Positions 16,109-24,902 are shown, numbered from the stretch's first letter. The stretch is DNA of 64,000 nt from Deltaproteobacteria bacterium (GCA_020848905.1 JADLHG010000031.1:62001-126000); one strand, 5' to 3'. A program made the numbers and translations. The notes: a model not told the origin generated them from the sequence alone.

Positions 16109-17122
16109 ATGCAGCTCGACGGCACGGCCAAGGCGGCGGTCTTTTTGCTCAGTCTCGACGAGGAGCGCGCCGTGAAGGTCATCGCGCACATGGAAGAGCA
16201 AGAACTCCAGCGTCTGCGCGACGCCGTCGAGAAGCTCGGACCGATCGGCTCGGACCTGCTCGAGTCCGTGTACCTGGACTTCGCCGGGGCCTTCAAGACG
16301 GGGCTGACGACCATGCGCGGCGGGCCGGCCTACCTGCACTCGCTCGTGAGCAAGGCCCGCGGCGAGGAGGAGGCCCTGCGGCTCCTCGCGCCGCAATCGA
16401 CGCTCGCCCTTCCCGGGGGCCCCGACGGGCAGCCGGGTCGGGCCCCCTTCGCGGCGCTCGCCAGCGCGGACGCGGACGCCGTGGCGCTCGCGCTCCTGGC
16501 CGAGCACCCGCAGGTCATGGCCGCCGTGCTGGCGCACCTGCCGCCGGTGATCGCGGGCGCCGTGATGGAGAAGATGTCCCCGAGCCAGCAGTGCGACACC
16601 CTCCGTCGCGTCGCCACGCTGACCCGCGTGCCGAAGGCGGCCTTCGCGGACGCCGAGGCGGCGCTCGGCGCGCTCGACCTGGCCCCGGGCGAGATGGGAG
16701 ACGTGGACGGCGTGGGTTCGGCAGCGGCGATCCTGAACGAGCTGCCCACCGAGGACGCGACGCAGCTTCTCGAGCGCCTGGCCGAGACCCACCCGAACGA
16801 GGCGGCGCAGCTCCGCAAGGCGATGTTCACCTTCGAGGACCTGATCGACGCGGACAAGCGCGGCCTGCAGGAGATGATGCGCCAGGTGCAGAGCGACACC
16901 CTGATGATCGCCCTCAAGACCGCCTCCGAGGCCCTCAAGCAGAAGATCCTCGGCTGCATGTCCACGCGCGCGGCCGCCATGCTCCTCGAGGAGCTGGCCA
17001 TGATGCCCCCGGTGCGCGTGGCGGACGTGGAGCAGGCCCAGTTCCAGATCGTGGAGCTGGCCATGCGGCTCGTCCAAGAAGGCAAACTGACCATCGCCGG
17101 CCGCGGCGAGAACATGGTGTAG
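16109..17122 (+). CDS. fliG: Flagellar motor switch protein FliG
   Basis: Rotor protein that takes torque from MotA. Of 337 residues, the N-terminal domain begins LDGTAKAAVFLLSLDEE. The middle domain has the FliM-binding EHPQ motif (LAEHPQVMAAVLAHLPP, residues about 131-147). The C-terminal domain has FTFEDLIDADKRGLQEMMRQVQ with the charged torque helix, then MSTRAAAMLLEELAMMPPVRVADVEQAQ. All family landmarks are present. Confidence 0.96.
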   Translation: MQLDGTAKAAVFLLSLDEERAVKVIAHMEEQELQRLRDAVEKLGPIGSDLLESVYLDFAGAFKTGLTTMRGGPAYLHSLVSKARGEEEALRLLAPQSTLALPGGPDGQPGRAPFAALASADADAVALALLAEHPQVMAAVLAHLPPVIAGAVMEKMSPSQQCDTLRRVATLTRVPKAAFADAEAALGALDLAPGEMGDVDGVGSAAAILNELPTEDATQLLERLAETHPNEAAQLRKAMFTFEDLIDADKRGLQEMMRQVQSDTLMIALKTASEALKQKILGCMSTRAAAMLLEELAMMPPVRVADVEQAQFQIVELAMRLVQEGKLTIAGRGENMV

Positions 17123-17123
17123 C

Positions 17124-17810
17124 GTGCGCAAACCCGTCCCCGCCTCCTTCCCCGCTGCGACGCAGGCCCATCGGCCCGCCTGGCTCGGCGCGTCCGGAGC
17201 CAAGGTGGTGCGGCTGGCCTTCGTTTCGGGCGACCAGCAGGTGGACCTGGGTGGCGCGGGGGCGGGGCATCCCTCCCAGCGCGGGCTGACCGACGAGGAG
17301 CTCCTGGCGGTCGAGCTGGCCGAGCTCAGGGACCAGGCCGAGGCCGAGGGGCGCGCGGTGGGCGAGGAGCTCGGGCGGCAGGCCTACGCGGAGGCCACGG
17401 GGCGGCTCGAGGAGCTGCTCCAGCAGCTCGGCGAGGCTCGAACCGGGATCCTGCACGCCATGGAGGGGCAGCTCGTGGACCTGGCCCTGGCGGTTGCCGG
17501 CGCGGTCATCGAGCGCGAGGTGCGGGAAGAGCCGGAGTACGTCGTGCGCCTCGTCCGGGAGGTGCTCGGGCTGATCGGCGAGGCCGACCGCGTCGAGGTC
17601 GCCGTCGCGACGCAGGACTACGCGCTGCTCAGCGAGCGGCTCGCGGCCCTGACCGCGGAGCAGCCGCACCTCAAGGGCATCGTCCTGCGGGCCGACCCGA
17701 CGATCGGCGCCGGGTGCGTGGTGCAGACGTCGCGCTCCCTCGTGGATGCCTCCGTGGCGAGTCGCCTGGCGGCCGTGGCGAAGGCCCTCAAGCCGATGGG
17801 GATCGAGTGA
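17124..17810 (+). CDS. fliH: Flagellar assembly protein FliH
   Basis: Negative regulator and stator-like arm of the export ATPase FliI. It is a 228-residue protein starting with GTG one base after fliG. A glutamate/alanine-rich coiled coil spans about 50-110. The C-terminal domain (LVDLALAVAGAVIEREVREEPEYVVRLVREVL onward, then GCVVQTSRSLVDASVASRLA) matches the FliH/HrpE/V-ATPase E-subunit pattern. Identity rests partly on its position between fliG and fliI. Confidence 0.9.
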   Translation: MRKPVPASFPAATQAHRPAWLGASGAKVVRLAFVSGDQQVDLGGAGAGHPSQRGLTDEELLAVELAELRDQAEAEGRAVGEELGRQAYAEATGRLEELLQQLGEARTGILHAMEGQLVDLALAVAGAVIEREVREEPEYVVRLVREVLGLIGEADRVEVAVATQDYALLSERLAALTAEQPHLKGIVLRADPTIGAGCVVQTSRSLVDASVASRLAAVAKALKPMGIE

Positions 17811-17812
17811 CC

Positions 17813-19159
17813 ATGGACCGCCGTCCCCCGCAGCTCGAGCTCGATCTCTCCCGGCTCATTCCTCAGGCCCGGCGCGCCGCCCGCATCTTCGTGGACGGTC
17901 GCGTGACGAAGGTGGTCGGGATCATGGCCGAGGCGCACCTCGCGCAGGCGGCGATCGGCGACCTCTGCCACATCCACACCCCGCACGGCCCGGTTCCGGC
18001 GGAGGTGGCGGGCTTTCTGGCCGACCGCGTCCAGCTCATGCCGCTCGGCGAGCTGCGCGGGATCGGGGTGGGCGCGCGCGTGATCCGCCACGGCGGCACG
18101 GGGCGCGTGATGGTGGGCCCCGAGCTGCTCGGCCGCGTGATCGACGGCTTCGGCCGACCGATCGACGGCCGACCCCTGCCCACGCCGCAGGCCAGTCGCG
18201 ACCTCTACGCGCGGCCGCTCTCGCCGCTCGAGCGCGAGCCGGTGCGGCAGCCGCTCTACCTCGGCATTCGCGCGCTGGACGGCCTTCTGACCTGCGGTCG
18301 CGGGCAGCGCGTGGGCATCATGGCCGGCCCGGGCGTCGGCAAGACGGTGCTCCTGTCGATGATCGCGCGGCGCGCGGCCTACGACGTGATGGTCATGGCG
18401 CTGGTCGGCGAGCGCGGTCGCGAGGTGAACGACTTCGTCCACTCCTTCTCAAAGAGCCCGGAGTTCGGCCGGATGGCGGTGGTGGCCTCGACGTCGGACC
18501 GGCCGGCCCCGGAGCGGCTGCGCGCGGCCTTTCTGGCCACGGCGGTGGCGGAGTATTTCCGCGACCAGGGCCTGAACGTGCTCCTCGTGATGGACTCGCT
18601 CACCCGCGTGGCCATGGCGCAGCGCGAGGTCGGCCTCGCCGTCGGAGAGCCGCCCACGACGAAGGGGTACACCCCGTCGGTCTTCGCCAAGCTGCCGTCG
18701 CTGCTCGAGCGCGCGGGAGCCAAGGCCGCGGGCGGGTCGATCACGGGTATCTACACCGTGCTCATGGAGGGGGACGACATGTCGGACCCGATCGCCGACG
18801 CGGCGATCGCGATCCTGGACGGGCAGATCGTGCTCTCTCGCCGCCTGGCCGGCATGGGGCACTTCCCGGCGGTGGACCTGCTCAAGAGCGTGAGCCGCGT
18901 GATGCCCGACGTGACGGAGCCGGCCCACTGGGAGGCGGCGCGGCGCCTGCGCGAGACGGTGTCGTTGCTCGCGGACAGCGAAGACCTGATCAACATCGGC
19001 GCGTACGAGCCGGGCAAGAATCCGCGCCTCGACGAGGCGCTGCAGCGCAAGGGGAGTCTCTTCGAGTTCCTGCGCCAGGGGACCGAGGAGGTCACGCCCC
19101 CGTCGGAGACGCTGCGCTGGCTCGCGCGCCTCGCCGGCATGAGCGGAGGTGCCAGATGA
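17813..19159 (+). CDS. fliI: Flagellum-specific export ATPase FliI
   Basis: Hexameric ATPase of the type III export apparatus, related to F1-beta. Walker A GPGVGKTVLLSMIAR lies near residues 179-193; GERGREVNDF, VLLVMDSLTRVAMAQREVGLAVGEPP (Walker B and FliI signature) and YTPSVFAKLPSLLERAG follow. About 448 residues. The ATG at 17813 is chosen; a GTG at 17807 that overlaps the fliH stop (GTGA) is an equally possible coupled start and would add two residues. Confidence 0.96.
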   Translation: MDRRPPQLELDLSRLIPQARRAARIFVDGRVTKVVGIMAEAHLAQAAIGDLCHIHTPHGPVPAEVAGFLADRVQLMPLGELRGIGVGARVIRHGGTGRVMVGPELLGRVIDGFGRPIDGRPLPTPQASRDLYARPLSPLEREPVRQPLYLGIRALDGLLTCGRGQRVGIMAGPGVGKTVLLSMIARRAAYDVMVMALVGERGREVNDFVHSFSKSPEFGRMAVVASTSDRPAPERLRAAFLATAVAEYFRDQGLNVLLVMDSLTRVAMAQREVGLAVGEPPTTKGYTPSVFAKLPSLLERAGAKAAGGSITGIYTVLMEGDDMSDPIADAAIAILDGQIVLSRRLAGMGHFPAVDLLKSVSRVMPDVTEPAHWEAARRLRETVSLLADSEDLINIGAYEPGKNPRLDEALQRKGSLFEFLRQGTEEVTPPSETLRWLARLAGMSGGAR

Positions 19160-20166
19160 CGCGCTGGGACCGGTTGATCCGGCAGCGACAGCGGCAACGC
19201 GACGAGGCGGCGCAGAAGCTGGCCACGGAGCAGCGGCGGCTCGCGGAGCTCGAGGCGGCGCAGGCGCAGGCGGTCGAGGAGAACCGGGACGCGCTGCGTG
19301 GCGGCGCGGGCGGACGGGCTCTGACCGTGACCGACCTCGAGCGGCTGGACCTCACGCGGCGCATGACCGAGCAGGCGGCGACCACGCAGCGGACGGCCGT
19401 CGGGACAGCCAAGGATGACGCGCTCAAGCGGCAGAAGGAGCTCAAACAGATCGAGGTGGTGCAGGAGAAGGGCGAGGCGCGGGAGCGGGTCGAGCTGCGT
19501 CGGAAGGAGCAGCGCGCGCTGGACGAGGTGGGGCGGGGCACGCGGAAGCCGGACAAGGGCCTCCTCCTGCTCGTGCCGCTCTTCGCCGCCGGGGTGCTCG
19601 GTGGGTGCGAGGCCTGGGCCGCCGACGAGGGCGCGAGCAAGAAGGCGCACGCCGCGGACAAGCAGGGCGTGGCGGCCGCGACCGACGGACCTTGCCAGGA
19701 TCTGAAGGCCTGCGGGGCCGAGGTGCGCGAGCTGCGGCGACGGGTGGAGCAGGCGCTCGGAGAGCTGCGTGGGGTGCGCGAGCGTCTGGCGCGGCAGCCG
19801 AGCGGAGCGGACGCGACCGCCAAGGCCGCGGCAGCCGCGGAGGCTTCGCGCGGCGGGTCGTCGTCGGACCTCGTGCAGGTCGTGCGGCGCATGAGCGTGC
19901 GCCCGGCGGGGGCCATGCTGGCCGAGATGGACGCGGGGCGGGCGGCGTGGGTGCTGCGGCGCCTGCCGGCGGACCACACGGCGCGGCTCTTGGCGGCGCT
20001 CCCGGCCGAGAAGGCGGCGGCCGTCGGAGAGCGGCTGATGGCGCGGCCGGCCCGGAGCGGTGAGGGAAGCAAGGGGAGCGGCGCGAGCGCGGACGCCGAT
20101 GAGGACGACACCCCGGCCAAGGCCACGTCGAAGGAGGGACCGGATGCAGACTCCAAGAGTCGGTGA
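19156..20166 (+). CDS. FliJ-MotE fusion protein
   Basis: One 336-residue reading frame combines two normally separate flagellar proteins. Residues 1-124 look like FliJ, the coiled-coil stalk of the export ATPase: Arg/Gln/Glu-rich helices ending in the FliJ-type RRKEQRALDEV. Residues 134-150 form a hydrophobic segment ending GVLGGC, which could be a membrane anchor or a lipobox (Cys151). The rest is a periplasmic-type domain with a coiled coil (185-215) and a MotE/MgtE-N-like domain (about 240-290). Many related bacteria have fliJ followed by a motE-like gene before fliK, so synteny supports fusion. An in-frame GTG at 19528 could also start a separate MotE lipoprotein. Start overlaps fliI (ATGA). 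Confidence 0.75.
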   Translation: MTRWDRLIRQRQRQRDEAAQKLATEQRRLAELEAAQAQAVEENRDALRGGAGGRALTVTDLERLDLTRRMTEQAATTQRTAVGTAKDDALKRQKELKQIEVVQEKGEARERVELRRKEQRALDEVGRGTRKPDKGLLLLVPLFAAGVLGGCEAWAADEGASKKAHAADKQGVAAATDGPCQDLKACGAEVRELRRRVEQALGELRGVRERLARQPSGADATAKAAAAAEASRGGSSSDLVQVVRRMSVRPAGAMLAEMDAGRAAWVLRRLPADHTARLLAALPAEKAAAVGERLMARPARSGEGSKGSGASADADEDDTPAKATSKEGPDADSKSR

Positions 20167-20755
20167 CGCGCTGCTCCGGCCGGTCCTCGCCGCGGCGGTC
20201 ACGAAGCCGCGCGACGCGGGGGTCGCGAGCTTCGAGAGCGTGCTCCAGCAGCAAGGGAGCGCCTCCGAGGGGGACGAGGGAGCCGTGACGGTGGAGCTCG
20301 AGCTGGAGTCCGGCGAGGGCGCGGCGATCACGGTCGAGGTCGGGTGCGACGCGCACGAGCAGTTCGACGAGGCCACCGTCCGCCACCTGGCGCGCATCCT
20401 CTGGCAGAGCAGCGCGCGCGGCGTGAAGCGCCTGGTGCTGCGTCTCCGGCCGGATCATCTGGGCGAGCTGACGCTGGTGCTCACGGTCAAGGGGAAGCAG
20501 CTCTTCGTCGAGGCTCGCAGCGCGCGGAGCGACACGCTTCGCCTGCTCGCGGCGGCGCAGGGGGCGCTGGCCGAGGCGCTCGCGCGCTGGGGGGTCGAGC
20601 TCGCGGCGCTTCGTCTCGAGAGCGACGACGAGGAGCGCACGTCCTCCGAGGCGGCCGACCTCGTCGGTGGCGCTGCCCCGCGGCGGGAGGGTCTGTCCGA
20701 GCTCACGGTAGGGGTGGCCGTTCCACCTCGCAGCTTCATGGAGGTCATTGCCTGA
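20144..20755 (+). CDS. fliK: Flagellar hook-length control protein FliK (short)
   Basis: A 203-residue protein whose C-terminal part is the Flg_hook domain that tells FlhB to switch export specificity: LRLRPDHLGELTLVLTVKGKQLFVEARS, then LRLLAAAQGALAEALARWGVELAALRL (residues about 100-163). The N-terminal ruler part is only about 90 residues, far shorter than the 250-400 typical of FliK, so hook-length measurement may differ or be shared. The ATG at 20144 has AAGGAGG upstream and overlaps the preceding gene by 23 bases. Confidence 0.82.
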   Translation: MQTPRVGDALLRPVLAAAVTKPRDAGVASFESVLQQQGSASEGDEGAVTVELELESGEGAAITVEVGCDAHEQFDEATVRHLARILWQSSARGVKRLVLRLRPDHLGELTLVLTVKGKQLFVEARSARSDTLRLLAAAQGALAEALARWGVELAALRLESDDEERTSSEAADLVGGAAPRREGLSELTVGVAVPPRSFMEVIA

Positions 20756-21456
20756 TGGACACGAGCCGCATTCAAGGGCTGGGCGCAGGCGCCTCGGCTC
20801 TCAGCGCGGGCGGCGCAGCCCCGACCATGGGCAAAGAGGACTTCCTCAAGCTCCTCGTGGCGCAGCTCGGGCACCAGGATCCGCTCAAGCCGATGGAGAA
20901 CCAGGAGTTCGTGGCGCAGCTGGCGCAGTTCTCCTCGCTCGAGCAGATGGTGAACGTCAACTCGAACCTGCAGCTCCTCCAGGTAGCACAGGCCTCGATG
21001 ACCAACGGCCAGGTGGCGAGCCTCCTCGGCAAGCAGGTGGAAGCGCGGGGCGACCAGCTCGCGCACCTGCAGCAGGGACCGGAGAGCGTGAACTTCGAGC
21101 TCGGCGGGGCGGCGACCGAGGTCACGATCAAGATCACCGACAAGACGGGCAAGCTGGTGCGGACGATCAACGCGGGTCCGCGCAGCGCGGGGGTCGGCAC
21201 CTGCGTGTGGGACGGGAAGGACGAGGCGGGGAACCTCGTCGGCCCCGGCACCTACGGCGTGGCCGTGAGCGCGAAGGACGGCAGCGGGACGCCGGTCACC
21301 GCGAGCACGCGCTTCAAGGGGATGGTCACGGGGGTGAGCTACAAGGACGGCGTCCCGGTGCTGGAGATCGGGTCGACCACGGTGCAGGTGGGGGACGTCG
21401 TGGCGGTGCGCGAGGCGCCGGCGAAAACCGAAAAGGACACCAAGACGGCTCCGTAG
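20755..21456 (+). CDS. flgD: Flagellar hook capping/assembly protein FlgD
   Basis: Scaffold for hook polymerisation. 233 residues with the N-terminal export and capping motif MGKEDFLKLLVAQLGHQDPLKPMENQEFVAQLAQFSSLEQM (residues 25-65), followed by the Ig-like FlgD domain (WDGKDEAGNLVGPGTY, about 160-175) and a tail that resumes the tudor-like half. The ATG overlaps the fliK stop by one base (TGATG). Confidence 0.95.
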   Translation: MDTSRIQGLGAGASALSAGGAAPTMGKEDFLKLLVAQLGHQDPLKPMENQEFVAQLAQFSSLEQMVNVNSNLQLLQVAQASMTNGQVASLLGKQVEARGDQLAHLQQGPESVNFELGGAATEVTIKITDKTGKLVRTINAGPRSAGVGTCVWDGKDEAGNLVGPGTYGVAVSAKDGSGTPVTASTRFKGMVTGVSYKDGVPVLEIGSTTVQVGDVVAVREAPAKTEKDTKTAP

Positions 21457-21483
21457 GGGTCGCAGGAGACGGGAGACAACGCC

Positions 21484-22776
21484 ATGTCAGTGATCCGAAC
21501 CATGTACACCGGCGTGAGTGGGCTGTCGTCGAACGCGGAAGCGATCTCGACGACCGGCGACAACATCACCAACGCCAACACCATCGGGTTCAAGCGTTCG
21601 CGCTCGAACTTCGAGGATGTGCTCGCGCGCTCCGTCGGTGGAGGGGCGGGGGACGTGGGGATCGGGACGCGCATCGCGAACGTGCAGAAGATGCTGACCC
21701 AGGGGGCGATGCTCGGCACCGGGCAGGCCACGGACCTGGCCATGAAGGGCGACGGCTTCTTCGTGGTGAAGGGCAACGTCGGCGGCGTGGCGGGGCAGTT
21801 CTACACCCGCGCGGGCCAGTTTGTGATCGACAAGGACGGCTACCTGGTGAACCAGCAGGGGCTGCGCATGCAGGGCTACGGCGTGGACGCGCAGGGGAAC
21901 CTCCGGCGGCAGGTCTCGGACGTGCAGATCCCGACGGCGCAGATCCCGCCGGGCGCGACCTCGCAGGTCAGTCTGGTGGCGAACCTGGCTTCGTCGGCGA
22001 CCACGCCCACGACGGCCTTCTCCGCGGCGAACGCCTCGGCGGGGAGCAACTTCTCCACGCAGGTGACGGTCTACGACTCGCTCGGGCAGGCGCACGCGGT
22101 GAACGTGTACTTCCGACGCGAGGCAGGCGCGGGGGCCTGGAGCTGGCACGCTGTCTCCGACGGGGCCGACCTGACCGGAGGGACGGCCGGGACGCCGCAG
22201 GAGATCGCCACGGGCACGCTGGCCTTCGACACGCAGGGGCGGCTGCAGTCCGCCGCCACGACCTCGAGCGCCTTCAACTTCGTCAACGCCGTGCAGGGCC
22301 AGGCCATCACCTTCAACTTCGGGGACCCGATCGGCAGCGGCGGCACGGGGCTGCGCGGCATGACCAGCTACGCCTCCCCGTCGGCCACCACCTTCATCGA
22401 CCAGAACGGGTACGCGAGCGGCTCGCTGGCGGGGATCAGCATCGGCTCTGACGGCATCATCAGCGGCGTGTTCAGCAACGGGCTGAAGCGCACCGTGGGT
22501 CAGGTGCTGGTGGCGGACTTCCAGGCTCCGGAGGAGATGCAGCGGATCGGCGGCAACCTCTGGACCGAGACGGCCCAGTCGGGTCAGGCCATGGTGGGAG
22601 AGCCGGGCTCCGGCGGACGCGGCGGCATCGTGTCGGGCGCGCTCGAGCAGTCGAACGTGGACCTCGCGCAGGAGTTCGTGGACATGATCACCTACCAGCG
22701 CGGTTTCCAGGCCAGCTCGCGCACCATCACCACCGCCGACGAGATGTACCAGGAAGTCCTGAGCCTCAAGCGGTAA
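21484..22776 (+). CDS. flgE: Flagellar hook protein FlgE
   Basis: Main hook subunit, 430 residues. N-terminal rod/hook signature MYTGVSGLSSNAEAISTTGDNITNANTIGFKRSRSNFEDV, internal GDGFFVVKG block, and the C-terminal SNVDLAQEFVDMITYQRGFQASSRTITTADEMYQEVLSLKR helix. Last gene of the flgB operon, 27 bases after flgD. No other hook gene is present. Confidence 0.95.
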   Translation: MSVIRTMYTGVSGLSSNAEAISTTGDNITNANTIGFKRSRSNFEDVLARSVGGGAGDVGIGTRIANVQKMLTQGAMLGTGQATDLAMKGDGFFVVKGNVGGVAGQFYTRAGQFVIDKDGYLVNQQGLRMQGYGVDAQGNLRRQVSDVQIPTAQIPPGATSQVSLVANLASSATTPTTAFSAANASAGSNFSTQVTVYDSLGQAHAVNVYFRREAGAGAWSWHAVSDGADLTGGTAGTPQEIATGTLAFDTQGRLQSAATTSSAFNFVNAVQGQAITFNFGDPIGSGGTGLRGMTSYASPSATTFIDQNGYASGSLAGISIGSDGIISGVFSNGLKRTVGQVLVADFQAPEEMQRIGGNLWTETAQSGQAMVGEPGSGGRGGIVSGALEQSNVDLAQEFVDMITYQRGFQASSRTITTADEMYQEVLSLKR

Positions 22777-22808
22777 GCCGTCGCCTCCTCTTCCCGCTCG
22801 TCCTTGCC

Positions 22809-22835
22809 TCAAGTCCCGCTCCGAACGGTCGTTGG
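22809..22835 (+). promoter_or_regulatory. Sigma-28 promoter for the HDOD gene after flgE
   Basis: TCAAGTCC-N11-GTCGTTGG, identical in its -35 half to the neuB promoter, ending 12 bases before the ATG at 22848. Confidence 0.65.
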
Positions 22836-22847
22836 AGACCTGGGACC

Positions 22848-24215
22848 ATGTCACTCGCGCTCGTAGAAGAACTCTGGTTCGGCGACCACTCGGACGAGGG
22901 GGCCGAACACGCCGCGGCAGCCAGCATGGCCGCCGTGGCCGCGCAGGTGGTGGGCTTGCGCCCCTTCCCCATTGCGACGCGCCGCCTCCTCGGGCTGATC
23001 GCGCACCCCGAGTTCACGATGCAGGCGGTGACCTCGGTGATCGAGTCGGACCCGCCGCTCGCGGCCCGCGTGCTGCGCACCGTCAACTCCGCCGCCTACT
23101 TCCTGCCGCACCGCGTGGCCTCGGTGGGCAGAGCGGTGACGCTCCTCGGGGCGCGAACGGTGGGGGATATCGCCACGGCCATGATGGTGCTGCAGATGTT
23201 CGAGGACGGACCCGGCCTGCCGGCGCGCATTCGCCAGCACTCGAGCGTGGTGGCCGCCATCGCCCGGTTTCTCGCCCTGCAGCGCGGCGTGCCGGCGGAG
23301 GACGTCTTCACCTGCGGGCTGCTCCACGACGTGGGCAAGCTGCTCCTCCTGCAGGCCAAGGCCAAGGACTACCGGGCGCTGCTCGAAGGGGCGGAGAAGC
23401 AGCGGGACGCGACCTACCTCGCGGAGCGCGAGCAGCTGGGCTTCGACCACGCCGTTCTCGCGGGGCAGGTGATGCAGGCCTGGGGGCTCCCGCCGCCGAT
23501 CCCGATGGTCGTGGCGTGGCACCACCAGCCGGCCCGGGCCTACGCCGAAGGGGGCAGCGTGGCCGAGCTGGTGAGTCTGGTGCGTCTGGCCGACCGGCTG
23601 AGCTACGACCTGGAGGCCTTGCCGCAGCCGGACGCCGACCTGCTCGAGGCGGTGGGCAGCGACGAGGCGGCGAGCTATCTGCGGCTCTCGCCCGAGGACC
23701 TGGGGGCGATGTGGGACGACCTGCAGGTGGTGCGGCTCGAGGGGCAGCAACTCGCGGCTCCGGGCCTCTCCGCGGTGCCGTCGCTGGGCTTCAAGCCGCG
23801 CGGGCGAAGGGGGCTCTCGTTCCGTCGCTGCAGCCAGTGCGAGCGTCGCGCGGCGCGGGCCAAGTGTAAGCGCTGCGCCCGGCCGGTCTGCTCGGAGCAT
23901 CGCCCGGCGAAGGACGCCCGGTGCGGCGAGTGCGAGTCCGAGTTCCGCCAGCAGCTCGCCACGCTCAGCGACCGGCAGACGGCGACGCGGCGCCTGCGGG
24001 GGGCCGGCGTCGCCGTGGCGCTCCTCCCCACGCTGGTGGTGATGGCGGTCTTTCTCCCACCGCTCAGATGGCTCTCGCCCCTGTGGGGCACTGTGCTCGT
24101 CGCGCTCCTCGCCGCGCCGCTCCTCGTGCGGTACCAGGTGCGTCGCGCGCGGGCCGCCTTTCTCGCGGAGCGCTTCACCCGGCGAGACCCTGAAGAGGAT
24201 CCGTCAGGCCGCTGA
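22848..24215 (+). CDS. HDOD-domain protein with zinc-ribbon and two membrane segments
   Basis: A 455-residue protein. Residues 40-250 form an HDOD domain (a signalling relative of HD hydrolases), with DPPLAARVLRTVNSAAY and the retained CGLLHDVGK (His160-Asp161). Residues 328-362 hold eight metal-ligand candidates in the order CxxC, CxxC, C, H, CxxC, like a B-box or treble-clef zinc site. Two hydrophobic helices (about 386-404 and 412-428) follow, then a basic tail. Membrane-tethered HDOD proteins are uncommon. Its own sigma-28-like promoter and position between flgE and fliL argue for a role in motility signalling or motor placement; the biochemical function is unknown. Confidence 0.8.
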   Translation: MSLALVEELWFGDHSDEGAEHAAAASMAAVAAQVVGLRPFPIATRRLLGLIAHPEFTMQAVTSVIESDPPLAARVLRTVNSAAYFLPHRVASVGRAVTLLGARTVGDIATAMMVLQMFEDGPGLPARIRQHSSVVAAIARFLALQRGVPAEDVFTCGLLHDVGKLLLLQAKAKDYRALLEGAEKQRDATYLAEREQLGFDHAVLAGQVMQAWGLPPPIPMVVAWHHQPARAYAEGGSVAELVSLVRLADRLSYDLEALPQPDADLLEAVGSDEAASYLRLSPEDLGAMWDDLQVVRLEGQQLAAPGLSAVPSLGFKPRGRRGLSFRRCSQCERRAARAKCKRCARPVCSEHRPAKDARCGECESEFRQQLATLSDRQTATRRLRGAGVAVALLPTLVVMAVFLPPLRWLSPLWGTVLVALLAAPLLVRYQVRRARAAFLAERFTRRDPEEDPSGR

Positions 24216-24244
24216 CCCCTTCGCGGGGCTTCGTTGACGCTCGG
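24209..24244. promoter_or_regulatory. Paired upstream activator elements of fliL
   Basis: CCGCTGACCCCTTCGC (24209-24224) and TCGTTGACGCTCGG (24231-24244) lie 57-92 bases upstream of the -24 element. The same two-part arrangement, in the same order, occurs upstream of fliP. Confidence 0.6.
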
Positions 24245-24300
24245 CTCGCCGCGTCTCCCCTGTCGAAACCGAATATCCACGGCTTGCGCCCGTCGGGGGC

Positions 24301-24316
24301 TGGCACCCGGGTTGCA
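24301..24316 (+). promoter_or_regulatory. Sigma-54 promoter for fliLMNO
   Basis: TGGCACCCGGGTTGCA fits the -24/-12 consensus closely. The predicted transcription start near 24327 leaves a leader of 28 bases to the fliL ATG. Confidence 0.85.
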
Positions 24317-24354
24317 CAGCATTCCATCGGACCGAAGTGACAAGAGAGGCGTCG

Positions 24355-24900
24355 ATGTCCGACGAGAAAGATACCGACAAGGCCCCCAGGAAGAAGAGCA
24401 AGCTCCCGCTCTTCCTCGTCATGCTGCTCCTCCTCGGCGGTGGAGGTGGGGGGGGCGCGTACTTCGCCCTGGCCAAGAAGGGGGGCCACGGGGCCAAGAA
24501 GAAGGCGGCCCACGACGACGAGGACGAGGCCGAGCGCGGCGCGGCCGAGGAAGAGGGCGAGGAGGGCGGCAAGGGCGAAGCGAAGGGCCACGCCAAGGAG
24601 ATGGGGCCGACGCTGGCGCTCGAGAGCTTCCTCGTGAACCTCGCCGAGTCCGAGGGGACGCGTTACCTCAAGGTCACCGTCGAGATCGAGCTGAAGAAGC
24701 CCCTGCCCGAGCCCATGACCAAGCTCGTACTCAAGGTGCGGGACAAGATGATCGTCTACCTCTCCAGCCTGAAGGTGGCGGACATGCAGAAGGCCGAGAC
24801 GAAGGAACTCATCCGGAACGAGCTCTTCAAGCACTCGGTCGAGGTCTACGGCAAGAAGTACATCCGCGCGCTCTACTTCAAAGAGCTGGTGATGCAGTAG
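24355..24900 (+). CDS. fliL: Flagellar basal body-associated protein FliL
   Basis: Inner-membrane protein that rings and strengthens the stators. The 181-residue protein has a basic N-terminus and a single membrane helix (LPLFLVMLLLLGGGGGGGAYFAL, about 19-41). A long Lys/Glu/Asp-rich linker (42-85) leads to the periplasmic domain with LESFLVNLAESEGTRYLKVTVEIEL. The ATG at 24355 is favoured by its AGAGAGG site; an in-frame GTG at 24337 is possible. Confidence 0.92.
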   Translation: MSDEKDTDKAPRKKSKLPLFLVMLLLLGGGGGGGAYFALAKKGGHGAKKKAAHDDEDEAERGAAEEEGEEGGKGEAKGHAKEMGPTLALESFLVNLAESEGTRYLKVTVEIELKKPLPEPMTKLVLKVRDKMIVYLSSLKVADMQKAETKELIRNELFKHSVEVYGKKYIRALYFKELVMQ

Positions 24901-24902
24901 CC

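Noticed and set aside
13673-17203. A 1176-codon open frame on the minus strand across flgC-fliH
   Set aside because: It lies antisense to five certain flagellar genes and reads as low-complexity His/Arg/Leu/Gly; long antisense frames are expected in such GC-rich DNA.
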